A stretch of DNA of 64,000 bases from Ischnura elegans. Its lineage: Eukaryota; Arthropoda; Insecta; Odonata; Coenagrionidae. The notes under the pieces were generated by a model. That model was given only the letters and a program-made list of their open reading frames with translations. It searched no databases and was not told the DNA's origin. Positions 13,501 through 28,500 of the stretch are shown piece by piece. Positions within the stretch are counted from its first letter, which is position 1. The number at the start of each line of letters is the position of its first letter. Location of the stretch: contig NC_060253.1 in the NCBI RefSeq assembly GCF_921293095.1, positions 94,319,073 to 94,383,072 of the forward strand, written 5' to 3'. The position numbers and the translations under genes are program-made.

Positions 13501-16500
13501 TTGACAGTATAACAAGCTTCTTCGCCAGAATTGTAAGACACAGAGTTCCCCACTCACGTGACATGTCCACCAGCTCACTCCTATCTTCTCTATCAATAAC
13601 TGATCTCTGCCATCAAAGGATTAAAACAGATTTAAAACTTATTTATAATATTCTAAATTCACATATTGACTGCCCTGATTTGCCTTCTTCCATGAATTTT
13701 AGAGTGCCTTGCCGATCCACTCGTACACATTCCTTACTCCATACGCCTATCCCTCGTTAAGCGCTCACTCCAACACCGCCTTTGCTCCTTGCTCAATTCG
13801 TTACCAGACAATATTGATCCATTTTTTTTGCCCTTAAACTCATTTGTTAAACTCGCCATGTCCTATTCCCCGGCTAATAAATAAACCTCCCTCTCCACGT
13901 GTCTTCTATTTCTGTTCTTTACTATTTTATGCTTGTACTCTTTGTTCTTATTTTCTTTGTGTTAAAATTTTCATATTTGTTACTTCGCCACTATAAATTG
14001 GCAGAAATGCCGTATGTGAGCAACTCCTTAAATAAATAATTTTTTTAAATGCCAACTTTTATCACTCCCATTTGGGCAACCCAAGCCAGATAGGTCGAGG
14101 GGCAAGAAATTTATCTTTCTGGATTCGATCCATAGAAAATTTATTTTAACTGAATATTTTAATACGCAGGGTGTTTCAAAAAGAATATACGTATTCCGAA
14201 TGCATATATTTACTAAACATCAAGGCATACGAACATGAAACTTTACACACATACGTCTCAAGTTTAGATTACAGATGTTCAATATGTCCTCCGTCAGTGA
14301 ATATAGCAATATTACATCGATACTCAAATTAGTCCGATACTCCGGCAATCATGTCCTTTGTCGCTGATTTTATAGCAGTACGGATCCGGTCATAGGCGGA
14401 TTATGGGGGGAGAGACGGGAGCAAGTGCTCTGCAAACGCTTAAAAATTAGGCAAAATTTTTAATACAGCTACCATTACGTTTGTTTTGTGTATAGCGGAG
14501 CCTCAATCATATGATTCCATTTTTAATCTCATATCAAAATAAATAGAATATTTCACGTAGTTAAAGGGTGGTTACCTTTTTTTTATTGCCTAAATCGCAA
14601 GATTATTACTCCTGGAGTACGCATTTCACGCTTTTAGATTTTTTTAAATGGCAATATCTATTTTTTGCGATTAAATGAAACGTGAAAATTTTCAAACGCG
14701 CGAAAAATGTGTCGGCTACGAATGGATGCTGGGAAAAACCCGTGTGACGTCATTCTAGTTCCGGCTGCCGCTGTTTGAGGCCACCTTGGTGCGAGGCTAT
14801 GAACGCCGCTACGATGCAGTTTGCTACCAGGTAGCAGAGCACCCTGCTAGCAGGTAGCGCTTGGCTTAAATAAAGATTATTAATACCCTATCAAACGAGG
14901 GTAACTTTCCGACCATAGGCAATTTAAATAGGTGATTATTAAGAGATGTTCCCTGAGCTCTGTGCCACATGCATGCATTGGTAATCTCAGACGATGTAAA
15001 ACTCCTGATTACTCGTATAGCATCAAGGTCCCTGTGACGTCACGCGTAGTGGCATCGCATGGCCGTCGATCTGGCCTTTTTCAAATGAGGTTAAAATTGA
15101 CCATTAAAATTCGTCTAATCTAGAATTTCAAAAACCAAACATATAATATGTAAATCATGAATACTATAATGCTGGGTAACGAATCGCAATTAATGCCTTT
15201 CGTTTTCTTTGATGAAATAAAACTACCCTATTGTTCTGTGTTGTTTTTAATCTCAAATATGAAAAGTCCGTTTGCCTGTCACGCCTTTGTGTCCCTCCCT
15301 CCCCCAGAAAAAATCCTGGATCCGGCCTTGGATCCAGTTCTTCGCCTCTTCCAGGTTTTTCTTTGAGAGTGGTGATACATAAACGTGGTCTTTAACTAAA
15401 TCCCACAAGAAGAAGCCGCATGGTGTCAAAACCGGAGACCATGGGACATGCTAAGTCGCCAGCTCCTTGACGACGAATCCAACGCCTCGATAGAGATTCA
15501 TTCACGCAGTAGCGGATACAGAAAAACTCAAGGAGGGGGCATAAAAGATATCTTGATCTGCCTTTACTTTTGTCATACTAAAAGTATAATCAAGATACAA
15601 GCAAAGATTAAGAAAGTTTTATTTAAATTGATGATACACCTATACGAGACAATACCGTACTAAGAGATTAAGAAGTTATATTTGTGGTTATGCAATGTTC
15701 GGCAAGGTGGGCGGCTTCACAAGGGAGGGCGCGCCCCCCTTATGTATCCACCACTTTATTCACACATTTGACGACTACAGTGAGGGGGTTCTCTCCGTCT
15801 TATTGAAAAATGAATTTGTCTTTGTGCAGCCCTGGAAACAACCGAGGCGCAATGATTGATAGTTTGGAGAAAATAATGCTTTGTATACGCATATTCCATT
15901 TGAGACACCCTGTGTTGCGCAAATAAGCCATGCTTATTTGATTGTTCACTCCACTTTTTATATAATTATGTAAAAAATCATATGCAATCCTCAAGTCAAC
16001 AATAATTTTGTTTTCTCTATATGCAGTTTAACGTTGGACCTTACAACCCGGCACACCTTCTGGAACACAGCTTTTGGATGCATTTTCAATTGGATCTATC
16101 AGTGCTCCGTAAATCAGAGCATGGTGCAGAGATTCCTCGTCGTTCAAAACATCAGCCGAGCCCGAGTGTAAGCGTAAAAATACATTAAAACGCTAAGCTT
16201 CGAACCACTTTAGTATGTACATTACAACTAGTGATGGAAATACTTCGGCCAAAATCGAGTTTTAATCGAAATGCTCAGCTTATCAAAAATATCGAAATTT
16301 AAGCCAAATGATCGATTAATCGAAACATTCGACGGTTCATTTTTGAAAGAAAATATAGTTTGAGCAAAGAACAAAGACATGTTTTTTTATTCATCGGAAA
16401 AACGCAAAAACATTTGAGTGGTAGAAGAAAATCCCAAGAAATCTACATAGAATAACACGCTTTAATTATTATTATGAGTAAAAATTTACAAATGCACGCT

Positions 16501-19500
16501 CATTAAAGTTTGGGGATCACCTCTTGGAACCATTCAGCCTCACTAAAATTTTTAAGAATGATTACCTAATTGAAATGCTATCCTGGTGATCGAGGTCTTT
16601 CCAATTTTACCGGTGTTAGAGATAAGTCTTTCACGCGAGACAGATGACATAATCCATAACGGCAAAAACGCTCAGCAACCGCCCACAGAATCAAATCCGC
16701 TCATCTAGGAGCCCACGAATCCGCTCAGCTGGCAGTAGCCGGAACATGAACGCTCACCTCCGAAGCTTAGCGAATTCGAGTTGAGCGTTTGTGCTCCGGC
16801 CACTGTTTTCGTATTGTTGGGCTATTAGATGAGCAGATTTGATTCGGTGGGCGATAGTTGAGCGTTTGTGCAGTGGAGGTATCGTAATATCGCAAATAGT
16901 TGCTATGTATGTGATGATTTTGAAACCTTAATATGTAAGTACATACCTATGTATAAAAATGTCATTATTTGTGGGGATTTCAACATTGTCAATCAACAAA
17001 GCATTCGCTAGTTTGAGTCTCAATGGTATTGGCATTAGGTTACGGAAGCATTTTAACTGGTGCAAAGATTTAATTACCTTATTAGAGATGCATGCTATGT
17101 GTTCGTCCCAAGTTAGTGTTCTATTTAGAATAACGCCTAAATTTTTAACCTTTTCAGAATAATCTATTTCTACGTCATTAACTTGAATTTTAGGCAGTGA
17201 GCCGATGTTTATGGAAGACAAGACCTTGGCGCTGCCTATTATAATGCTCTTTGTTTTCTGTGAGTTTAGTTTCAGACAATTTTTAGACGCCCATTCACAT
17301 ATAATTGAGATATCTTCGTTAACTTGAGCAATGGCGCTAGAGATCGCATTGCGATCGCAGTCAATATAGATCTGCAAGTCATCAGCGTATAAATGGTACT
17401 TACAATGACGTATCTTATTTGGGAGGTCCTGAATGTAAATGACAAAGAGCAATGGCCCCAGTATTGACCCTTGGGGGACCCCATGTTCGACAGGGAGTAA
17501 TTCAGAATGTACATTGTTTTTCCGATCATTCACCGCCTGGAAACGTTGACTCAAGTAAGAACGGAACCATTGTAAAACAGAAGTAGATATTTTCAAATTA
17601 GATAATCTTTTTAAAAGTATACTATGGTTAACACAATCAAAAGCTTTACTAAAGTCGAAGAGTACCAATATTGTTATTTTCTGCTTATCCATTGAAAGTC
17701 TAATGTCATCTGTTATTTTAATCAATGCTGTTTGAGTACTATAACCTTTGCGAAACCCAGATTGAAAATTATTTAAAAAATTATTTTTAGACAGATGTTC
17801 AGTAACACAATTAAACACGAATCTTTCAAGAGGTTTTGATAAGGCACACAGTATTGCAATAGGGCGGTAGTCAGACATTTCTACAGGATTTGGCTTCTTT
17901 TTAATTGGTTGAATAAGAGCAGATTTCCACAAGGAGGGGAAGTTAGAGTAATCTAACGAGCAATTATAAATTGAAAGCAAAATTGGAAGAGCTAGATGAA
18001 GAATCTTTTTAATTACCTTAATACTGATTTCATCTACCCCCGAAGAGTTTGAATTTACCATTGAAATGTATTTTAATAGTAGATCGGGAGTAAAATGAGG
18101 GAAATAAAGATTTTCATCGCTGAATTCACGCTCAATGCAAGTATTGACATCGAGACGCTCTTCCTCGTCTATACAATCAGACGATGTGGAACTATTTAGA
18201 AAATAGGTATTAAGCTCATTGAGGGGGAAATTAATATTGGTGGGTTCATTTCTGGAATTTCCGAGACCCAATCTTTTAATTTCTTGCCACTGAGAACGAG
18301 CGTCATGTTTATCTGATAAGCAAGAAAAGAAGTAGTTAACTTTTGCATTATGCTGCATTTGCTTCACTTTATTTCGGGAGACTTTATATTCATTGTATTT
18401 TTGAGCAGACCGAGTTCTTCGAAAGTGCCTACGTAGAGAATCTCTGTGACTCATGGCGTTTTGTATTTCTTGAGAGAGCCAGGGACATGGGTTACGTCTC
18501 AATTTTATTTTTTTTATGGGAGCGTGTCTATCTAAAAGACAAGTAAGGTGGGAATTGAATATTGCCACTTTTTCATTGACATCACGCGTTAAAAAGAAAT
18601 CCTCCCATGATAGACCGTTCCAGTCCATTTCAAACATAACGTAATCAAGTTTAGCCAAATCTCGGATTGATTACTGATTCCTCATATTGATTACTGTTCT
18701 TTGGTGATGTCGAACATTAACAAATGTCAGATATCTAAATTACAGAAAATACAAAATTGTATCTTGCGTTATGTGTGTAACATTGGATATTATGAGCATG
18801 TCACTCCATATTATAAGGAATTAAAAATTTTAAAAATTGAAAAAAGAAGAAAATTTCAAATGGGTCTCTTTATGTATAAACTTTTAAAAACTGAAACTCC
18901 TTGTTACATTTTCCAGCCTTACATAGATAACTTAATGAAAAAAACAAGATTAACAAGAAATAAAAATAAATTAATTGTACCTATTCATAAAACAACCATG
19001 TACCAAAATTCATTTTATATTAATTCATGCCATGTATGGAATTCGATTCCCCAAGAATTAAAAAATATCTCAGGATTCAATAATTTCAAAAAGTCTTTGT
19101 TTTCTTTTTATTTTTATGATAACTGAATTTATATAAGCGTCTGCAACTTGCAATTTTTGGTTTGTATGTTTTTTGTATGGTTTTTGATTTTGTTTCATGT
19201 TATTGGAAATCTGTATAAAGGTGGTTGTTTGAGTTGGTTGGTTTAGTGTTTGATGATTTCTTCTTTTTTTTATGTTAACCTTCTCAGTCTGAGTGTTTAT
19301 TATTATGTATTTATTTAGGCTCCAAAGGAAAGGATTCCTAGAGCCAATAAAGTTTATTTATTTATTTATTTATTTAATACTACTACCTACTGTTTTCTTG
19401 GCCTGTAGCACATCTTACTACGAACGCTCCTGAGATCAAACGAAATGGTCAAGATAGACGCTGAAAAATCGATTTTGGATCAAAACTTTAAGATCATGCC

Positions 19501-22500
19501 TTGATCTCGATTTCCTCGATCTTCGACCGTTGAAACTCGATACTCGATTTTCGAATCGAAATCGATATTTCTCGATAAATAAACTCCATTTTCGATTTTA
19601 ATCTAAATCGATATTTCCATCACTAATTACAACAGGAAACATATTACCGCTCCATTGAAGTACCTAAATGTTCAGCTACAGACACATAAGTAGCACTAAT
19701 TTACGCATTATGACATGTATGAGCTAGTACTTGTACAACAAGACTGTTATTCCGATTTCCATTAAAATGTTGCTCATAATGCTTTTCTTTATTTTCAGGC
19801 TCCTTGTGATAGCCTATACTGGCATAGTCAGCTTGACATTAATCAGCTCCTACGTTGGTATGCAAATATTTGCCACGTATTATGACTGCGACCGTCTATC
19901 AACAAAGGTCCGTAATAACGCCTTCATCTTTCCTTTAAAATTCCATAACCTCTTTAGCTAACTTTGTTACATACTAGAGTATTGATCAACTCACTTCTGA
20001 AGCAGTATTGTCATAGCACAATCATTGAATTATTTCCATTCTCTATTCAAAAAGTATTTATGCGTGAAATAAACCCAAGGGCAAATAGAGTCACTTAATT
20101 CCAAGTCAATCGGGAAATATGAGATTAACATAGATAAATTACACTAACAGAAGTCATTTCTGCAATTTTGAATATGGTGCATTCGTTAAATAAACAATAT
20201 AACATATTTAAAATAAATTTCTCTCGGGGAGTATCATGAAAGCTCTAGATCTTTCTTTACAAAGGCGCTAAAAACCTACATCTCAAACATTCCATTCATA
20301 GCAATTTTTTTGTCTTAAGAAGGTTCGAAACTGCACTTTTTTAACTGAAGAATACAGTTTTTGCTGAGAAACGAAAAGTATAAACTCATTTTTACCTTAT
20401 AAGTTACGGATTTTTATGAAATAGCACTTAATTAAAAATGACTTCTAAAATATTTACACACAAAATACTCTGTTAACCGTCAAAGCCTTTAACAATGGTA
20501 TAAGGCAGTAAATTAAAATATATGGGTACGTTAGTTCTGGATTAAATAATTTATGCAGCGAACAGACACGTAGTCAGGGAAAGTGCCAAAGAAGCTCCAA
20601 CATCCCCCGAAATTCTTTTCAGTATTCCCAAGAATATTGTACGTGTATATACGATAATAAATAGTGTACGAACGACTAAATACAACATTAGTGTCTGTTC
20701 ATTATTAGCGTTTCATAAATTGCTACCTCATAAAAGTTTATTTCTACAATTTTGGGTAAATATCTCGATACACCAATACCTAAAATCTCTATGCCAATTC
20801 AAATTCAATTGAATTTGATTAATTTCGGGTTGTAAATGGGACGGTTGAATTGAACGAGCCTCATCCCCATCCCTTTAAGAAATAAATTTCTGGCTATGTA
20901 TATTTCCCATGGTAAGTCATGATATAAGTTTTTTTTAGAAAGCAACCAGAGTCGGTCCCTGGTTGTGGCCTTAACTAACACCTTTTAACGACCCGGCAAC
21001 TTTGATACGTTGTGATAGTGTTACTTCTTCGTTTGAGATCGTCGGAGCATCGGACCAACTTCTGCCCTACTTTGTGATGGACGTGGCGGGATCGTTGGTA
21101 GGACTTCCGGGACTCTTCATGGCCGGCGTTTTCAGCGCAGCTTTAAGGTATGGTAACCCTTCTCTTAAAATTTATTTATTAAGTTCCATACCACCGAATA
21201 CGGCACATATCGGTCATTTTACATCGGGATGTTCAACAAATTTACAATAATTACACGAACATCCATGCCTACCCGGCAACTTACCCGGGCGGGACTCGAA
21301 TCCGCGACCTCTTGTTTGGCCGGCTAGCACTTTAACCCACCGCCACTGAATCCGGCGAAATATGCAAAAGAAAATAATGCCATCCAACTTAAATTATATG
21401 CAAACACTTCAAATTTGAAACACTCTTTCTTCTTTCTTAGGCAAACAAAAAATACTTTCGTAGTTCGGTGGGTCCGATTCCTCGGATGGAGAACTTTAAC
21501 GTAACAAAGTAATTAATTAAAACAAAACTTCAACACCACTTGTCATTATTTTATCTTTCTTTAACGCTACACATCAATATGGCTTTTTCCAACCTTGTTT
21601 TTTCACTGTAATCCAGGCACTAACTCAATACAAAACACTAAAAAATCAATAAAGCAAATAGAAAAAACAACAAATGAAATACAGAAAACGCAACCCTTTA
21701 AAATAATGGATGCTAAAATAAAAACATATATAAAATTGATGTCAGTCATCCAAAGTACATACATCAACTTAACATCACCCCTTCCTCTGTGCCACCTCGC
21801 ACAGAGTTTTATTTGGGGATTATAATCCCAGAGGATTTTTATTTGGGATATCCCAAGACTTCATCTAGGACTTGAACCCGGGGCCATTTTGGCCATGACC
21901 TTTAGCTTACAACCCTACTAAGCTCTCCATTTATATCTAAATCTCTCTCCTTTTCTTCCACAGCTCAATGTCAACGGGTTTAAATTCAATGGCTGGAGTA
22001 CTCTACGAATACTTCGTAAAGCCTTTTATGAAGGTAAAACCCTCCGAAGAACGGGCATCTTTCATCATGAAGGTCATGTGTGTCGTTATTGGAGTGTACT
22101 GTGTCCTGATGGTAATCGTTGTTCAGCACTTGGAAGGCGTAATACAGGTGAGGCAGTATTGCAGAAACATATTGGCACAATCACATCAGATTTCCAGAAG
22201 TGCGAGATAGCCAGTTCATGACTTCTCCACAATCATTAGGAGCTCAAATCATTTCCCAACATCTAGGTATAAAAGGGGAGATTCGTGCTGATTATACAGT
22301 CGCTAGAGTTGTAACCATACTATTCGTAATTGAGAGGGATTTTGAACACAGCAGTTACCTCCATAAATTTAAAGTTACCTCCATTTGTGATGCATTTGGC
22401 TGCCACCGCTAAAACATAACCTAAGGCGGTACTTCGAAAATAGATACTTGCTGTCGATGATGTTAATTTAATCTACTGTCACACCTCACTTACCCTGAAT

Positions 22501-25500
22501 GGGTTAATTAACCCCATAATATGATGGAATCGTAAAAGCATAATAAGCACCGATATCTGTCAAGTTCTCAGGTTCCTTCCCACATATGCATGTACATCGA
22601 ATAGAATCGTATTTATTTCAAATAAAACTATTTTTTCACTCAGCATTTAATTGCGGCACTTACAAAATATAGGCAATTTCGCAGCTTCTAGCAAGTTACC
22701 CAAATTTTTCATGTTCAGTTATGCATCCCATTTACACCAGCTCGCCTGAAATATCAATCAACACCATAATACGGCATATATGGCACTAAGTATATTATGG
22801 CACGCTCTTCCATTAGTGTCACATTGGCACCAGTCAAACAAACCATTCTCTAAAGCGAATGTATTTTATGAACAAATCATACATCAAACCATTAAATACG
22901 GTTATAATCCTTTCGAACATAATATTAAAGAGCGTCATTCGGAAAATAATTTTGACATAGGAAGCAGTTTTCAAGTAAGAAAAAGTTCTATCAAGTTCTT
23001 CATAGCAAATCTTCTAGTTGAGTAAGTGAGCGAGTGAATGACGGTGTCTTTTTGTCTGTTTCCTTTCTCTCCTTATTTACAATAACCTTTCATTCGTCGT
23101 ATTTTAATAACCTCTTATCTTAACGACATAAAACACAAACTTAGTCTCATTCAGAAAATGTTCATGTGCTTACTTTGAAAAAAAAACGATTAAAAATAAA
23201 TTTAAACAACGATGATATGCTGAAAAATGTTTCCCTCTTTTATAGGTCGTCTGGGCACTGGAGGGCATATCAAGTGGACCAATGCTGTCTCTTTTCGTCT
23301 CCGGGATGTTCATTCCATGGGCCAACGCTACGGTATTTAAATTATCAACACCAACCAAACAACCCAGTATTCTGATTCACAAAAATGAAATGCTTGTATA
23401 ATCCATCCACGTCAAAGAAAATACTCATTATGGATTTGAAAAAAAGTCACATGGTGCTGTCAAGTAAGCAACTAAAAAAATTCTGTAAAAATATTCAATT
23501 ATCAATGAGAAAAAAATTATTATTCATCGATTTGGATAGTCACGTAATACATTATATTCTGCCACCTTCCGTACTATACCTTGACCAAAAATTGAATAAA
23601 AAGAAATAACCAATAACTCAGCCCACAAAATACTCCAGTAAACTACCACTTAAGGTGATCTTAAATTTTTTAAATAATTTTCGAATGCAACTTGGATAAG
23701 GGTTATGTGTAGCAGAGTAGGAATAGTCGTTATTTTTCGGAACTCGCCAAAAGATTATGATCAATTATGTCCAATCTCCCACTGATAAGTTTCTGCCTTC
23801 AATATACTGATTTGCACGATAAATTAAAGCTAGAACCTTGACTAAATTTCACACCTTTTCAAATACTTGTCCTCATAACTTCAATACCCTCTATGTGCTT
23901 TTTGCTACAATTACAACACCGCTAAACGCCTGTCTAGTGATTTCCACAATAACCCGCGGAATCTATGAAAACCGCAGTAAAATAACATTTCTCTTCACTA
24001 GAATAGCCTGACAAGAGAAATAAAGAGGATTTTTTTTATATTAGACACAACAAGTGCATCGTACCGGCCTTCATAGACTCGCACTAAGATGGCCTCCAAC
24101 AGCGGCAGCCGGAACCAGAATGACGTCACATGGGCTTTTCCCAGCATTCTTACTTAGCCCTAGCTGTCGCGTTTTCACGAATTTTCACTTTTCATTAAAT
24201 CGCGAAAAATATATATCGTCATTAAAAAGTCTAAAAGCGTGAAATATGCACTCCAGGAATAACAATGTTTCGATTTAGGCAATGAAAAATAATAGGAAAC
24301 CACCCTGTACCATTCCGTAGAGGGCTGATTTCACTTCCCTCTTCGGTCGCATTTTATTGGGTCTCAAAAATGTCCGCGGCGCGGTGATGTGTGCAATATG
24401 ATCCACTTTTTTCAAATATTTTGCAGAATCGTCTTTGCAAATACAAGGAATAGCATTGAAGAGTTATTAATTTGAAAATCACATCATCATGAATTAAATT
24501 TCGGTTGACACCCATTATTATCCCCTATATTATTTCTACTGTATAGATACCATTTTCTCAACTTCTACGCAACCAAACTCTACAAATGAGGTACCAAAAT
24601 GCAGAGTATTTATCAGAGAACATGCGACGGCATATCTTACTTCCTAAATATTGCTATTGTTTCCTAAAATTGTTTTAAAAAAATAACAATCGATTAAAAA
24701 AATAATCGATAAAAAATAATCGTTTCCGGCAAGATTGTCCTCATCCCAAGAATACAGTTAAGCCGTCGGATCCCACCATGCCTTTTTATTTGACTCGCAG
24801 ACAATTTCCCATTAAGGTTTCCTATGCGATTACAATTAACAAGGCTCAGGGCCAGACTTTGCAAAGAGCTGGCTTATTCCTGCCTGACCCTGTATTCTCT
24901 CATGGCCAACTTCCTGCAGCATTCTCTAGGGTAAGATCTTTTCAAAATATTTTTGTAAATATTAAGGAAAACGCTAAACAAGTATTAACAGAGGATAGTG
25001 TAATTACTTCCAATGTTGTGTTTAAAGAGGTCCTCTGACCTCCATTTGTACATGAACATTCCAATTAAATTTGTACATAAGACCCTGCCTTTTTTTCTGC
25101 ATTTTAAAATAAGAAACGCGCCTATCCCTCTGTGACCTGCATTGAAAAGAGCGGGGAAAGCCCGCTGGGAGCGGGCGTTCCTTACATTCCCGTGAAAGTC
25201 GTAGCAATTTGTCCGTCAGCGACGCAAGTGGCGACTTCTGTAAGCCCATTTAAATGCGCGGTGGGTGACAACACATTTAAAGGCCGACTTGAGGATCCTC
25301 TTTCGTAATATTCGTGGCGTTGACTTTCCAGGGCACATTCATCGGCGGGGTGACCGGGCTGATTGTGATGGGAGTCATTTGTTTCGGGAATCAAATAGCC
25401 ATGTCAAGTGGACGGCTGGTTTTTCCCAAGAAACCTGTCTCCACCGAAGGTTGTGGATTGTATTTCAACGGCACCAATTATCCTGGAATGGACGCTGCAA

Positions 25501-28500
25501 TTACATCCACGTACGTCTTATACCACCTTACTTATTGTAAATAAACATCTATTTATATTATTTATCATTATAGCCTGAATTTTAATCATTAATCACTGCA
25601 AATATTGTTCTTGAAAAATGACGATGTCAGTAAAATAACCGAAAAAATTATTTGTTAGCTATTATTAAATATGCTTAACAGCATTCTAAAGCTTCAGCAG
25701 CTTAAAATTATTTGTTAGCTATTATTAAATATGCTTAAATAGCATCACGTCATGTAAGCCTTGTATACGAATCCAAAATAAATGAATGATTGTAGGCTTC
25801 GGTTGGCCCATACGGTAACAACTAATTATAAATTAGGTTGTATTATTATTATGATTATATGTCTGGATTATTTTCTCATCTTCTATTTTTAAGAGCCACT
25901 TTAGAAAATCTTGAAATCTGACGTAAACTAAAATTTCAATACTACCACCTACCTCAAAGAACCTTCGAATAACTTTCCATACAACTGCATATTCTGGATC
26001 CTCATTAGCATAATGATCTGCGTTATTCCAGCGGTTGTAGTTTGATTACTGTATTTGTCATTTTTTCTCGTTGCAATAGGGAAGTTCACTAATTTTTTTT
26101 TATTGCTGAATTTGAAAGTTTAGCCTAAAAAAGAAACATTAGTATAGTCACTTTTATTTTCTGCATCTGGGGTATGCACTTTAAAACGTTTTGAAAGTCG
26201 GAAAATTTCATGTTGCGCTGAAACACAGTGCCTCCATCTTGATTGAAATGTGACGTCACAAGGCAGTAGTCACCAGTGGAGTATCGCTGTATTCCGTCGC
26301 CTTCTTTAGCGCGGCGAGTGTCCTGGAATCGGTGGCGTTTGCTTCCTAAAAATGTCGTCTGGCACCGAAAATATGAATTCAAAATAGAATTATAAATGAT
26401 TTTTTGTTCCAAATTTCATCTCGACGTCGAAACAAAAGCCTGGAGAAGATATTCCATATGGAATAAATGGTTCAAGGCTGCTCCTGACTCCTACCTATCG
26501 ATGATATTTTGTTTTGCAGATCATTTGAAGGTATTGTAAGATCAAATTGATATTTATATTATAATAATTTACTTAATAGGTACCTCAGTCATATCAGAAA
26601 GTGTGTTGAGTCAAAATATAGCATCTTCCGCGTAGACCTATGTAATGTATAAACTGAAAGTAGTTTGGTTAAAGAATTATGGCGCGACTGTTATTTTATA
26701 CGACCGGGCAAAATACGTACTTTGCCCATGATATGTGCATATATGATAACAAACTATTTTTGTTAAAGTTAATCTTTATTTGTTGAAATTAGTACATTTA
26801 TAGGTGATACAGATATAAAGGTACACGGCAGGTCGCGCGGCGTAATTTGTACTCCACTGGTGACGGGTTCATCTTGCTGATCTAAAAAATTAGCTACAAT
26901 GCCTCGAACTTTGAAAACTCGCAATATAGGCAGTCAAAGTAACATTGTAGGAATACACGAGACCATTCTAGCCCAGAATGTACGTTCAATGTTGAAATCC
27001 TTGGTTTTCAAAGATTGACGTATTTTATACGCCAGCGCACCCGGTCCAGGATTATCAACTTTTATTTCATCCTATTTGTTAATTGAAATTATATTTCGGA
27101 ATGGTTCTTTTAGCACTGCTACTGAGGTAAACTGGTAGGTACTGAGTACAAGGTACTGAGGTAGGTACTGAGTAAGTAAACTCCCTTTGGAGTAATGTGA
27201 ATTACAAGTGTTCGAGATATATGGCATTTTATATTCGCTTTGTGTTCATATTAATTATGTCTGTACGCATATTATTGCTCGCCGCGAGCCTTTAATGGTA
27301 TGTGCTCATGCAACAGTGGTTTTCATTTTTAATGTGGAAGTTGGTCAGTATAAGCAAAGAAAAAATTGACATTTTAGCGCACACCAACCCTTGTAGTCAT
27401 CGTATCTCTGCGTTTGTAATGACACTGCAAAAATACCTTAACGCCATTATGATGATAAAAAAATTGTCTCATGTCAATGATTGCTGTAATTATAATTAAT
27501 GATAAACTTGACGCCGTATGATCACAACGAAGACAACAAAATATAATGCCATGATGCAGTCTTGAACCCTGGTTCTTATAGTGGGAATATTTCCCTGACA
27601 CCGTACACGCTACCACTACCCCAACCGAACCATTGGATGATTGAGGATATTTTGCATTTATATATATTACTTGTAAAAAGTAACGCATGAAAATTAATTA
27701 ATTACAGCCTAACTAAGGCCCTAATTGAAAAACATGGAGCAAGGTACGTGGTCTCCCCTTGTTAGCCTTAACGTCTCGCATTTCTATGGAGCGTTGAACC
27801 TGTCCTCCTTTTTCAAAAATTCAGTGACCATAAATACATCAAATTTTGGTATACCATTTATAAATCGTTGGAATTTTCCTTCTCCCAACCAAGATTATCT
27901 TTTCTTGAACCCATCCTGGACAGCGAACCATTGACCCCACCAGCTAGCACGGAAATAAGGCTAACATCCCATGATTCTAGTTGCGAAGGGCGAACGTTCC
28001 GGCCGGCGTGAATACGTACATACGCAACGAATAAGTCTTGCAGCAAACGTCTGACATAGGTTTATTAGTTTGACTCGATTCTTACAAAAAGAGTTTTGGC
28101 ATGCTAAACGGCATTGTGCCTAAATATGCCCAGCGAAAAATAAATACCATCATCTTTTTTTTAAGATTCAATGTGCTATTCGTACTACTCTTTCCAAACT
28201 TGAAGTTGACACGTGAAATGAATATTAATATACTACTCAATGATGAAGTCATTTACTCAAAAGAGAAGCAGCCACATATATATTCTGAAGATATTTTATG
28301 ACAGCAAAAAACGGATACCCTCAAATACAGTAATTTTTCTATGCAATAATAGTGGTAGAACTAAACGGCGTAGAAGCTGCCTTCTGCTACTGCCTTGTGA
28401 CGTCACGGTTAATATTCAACATGGACACCCGTTTTAGCGGCCTTTGAATTTTTCCATATTTCGGACGGTCATCTCGAATCAAGTATTCACTATTAGGATT

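Larger units (their letters stand above)
16229..19625. mobile_element. hAT-like element, perfect TSD ATTACAAC, invaded by a LINE
   Basis: Inverted ends TAGTGATGGAAATA (14 bp, perfect), flanked by ATTACAAC at 16221-16228 and 19626-19633. Subterminal zones are arrays of ATCGA/TCGAT words. Without the LINE (about 16990-19378) the element would be about 1 kb. No transposase seen. Confidence 0.85.

Noticed and set aside
16928..18658. Host gene encoding a 576-residue protein
   Set aside because: It holds the complete motif order of a non-LTR reverse transcriptase, and its continuation is found inverted next to it.
25022..25394. Minus-strand ORFs over exon 12 and the Helitron end
   Set aside because: Shadows of the sense exon and of GC-rich hairpin sequence, with no motifs.
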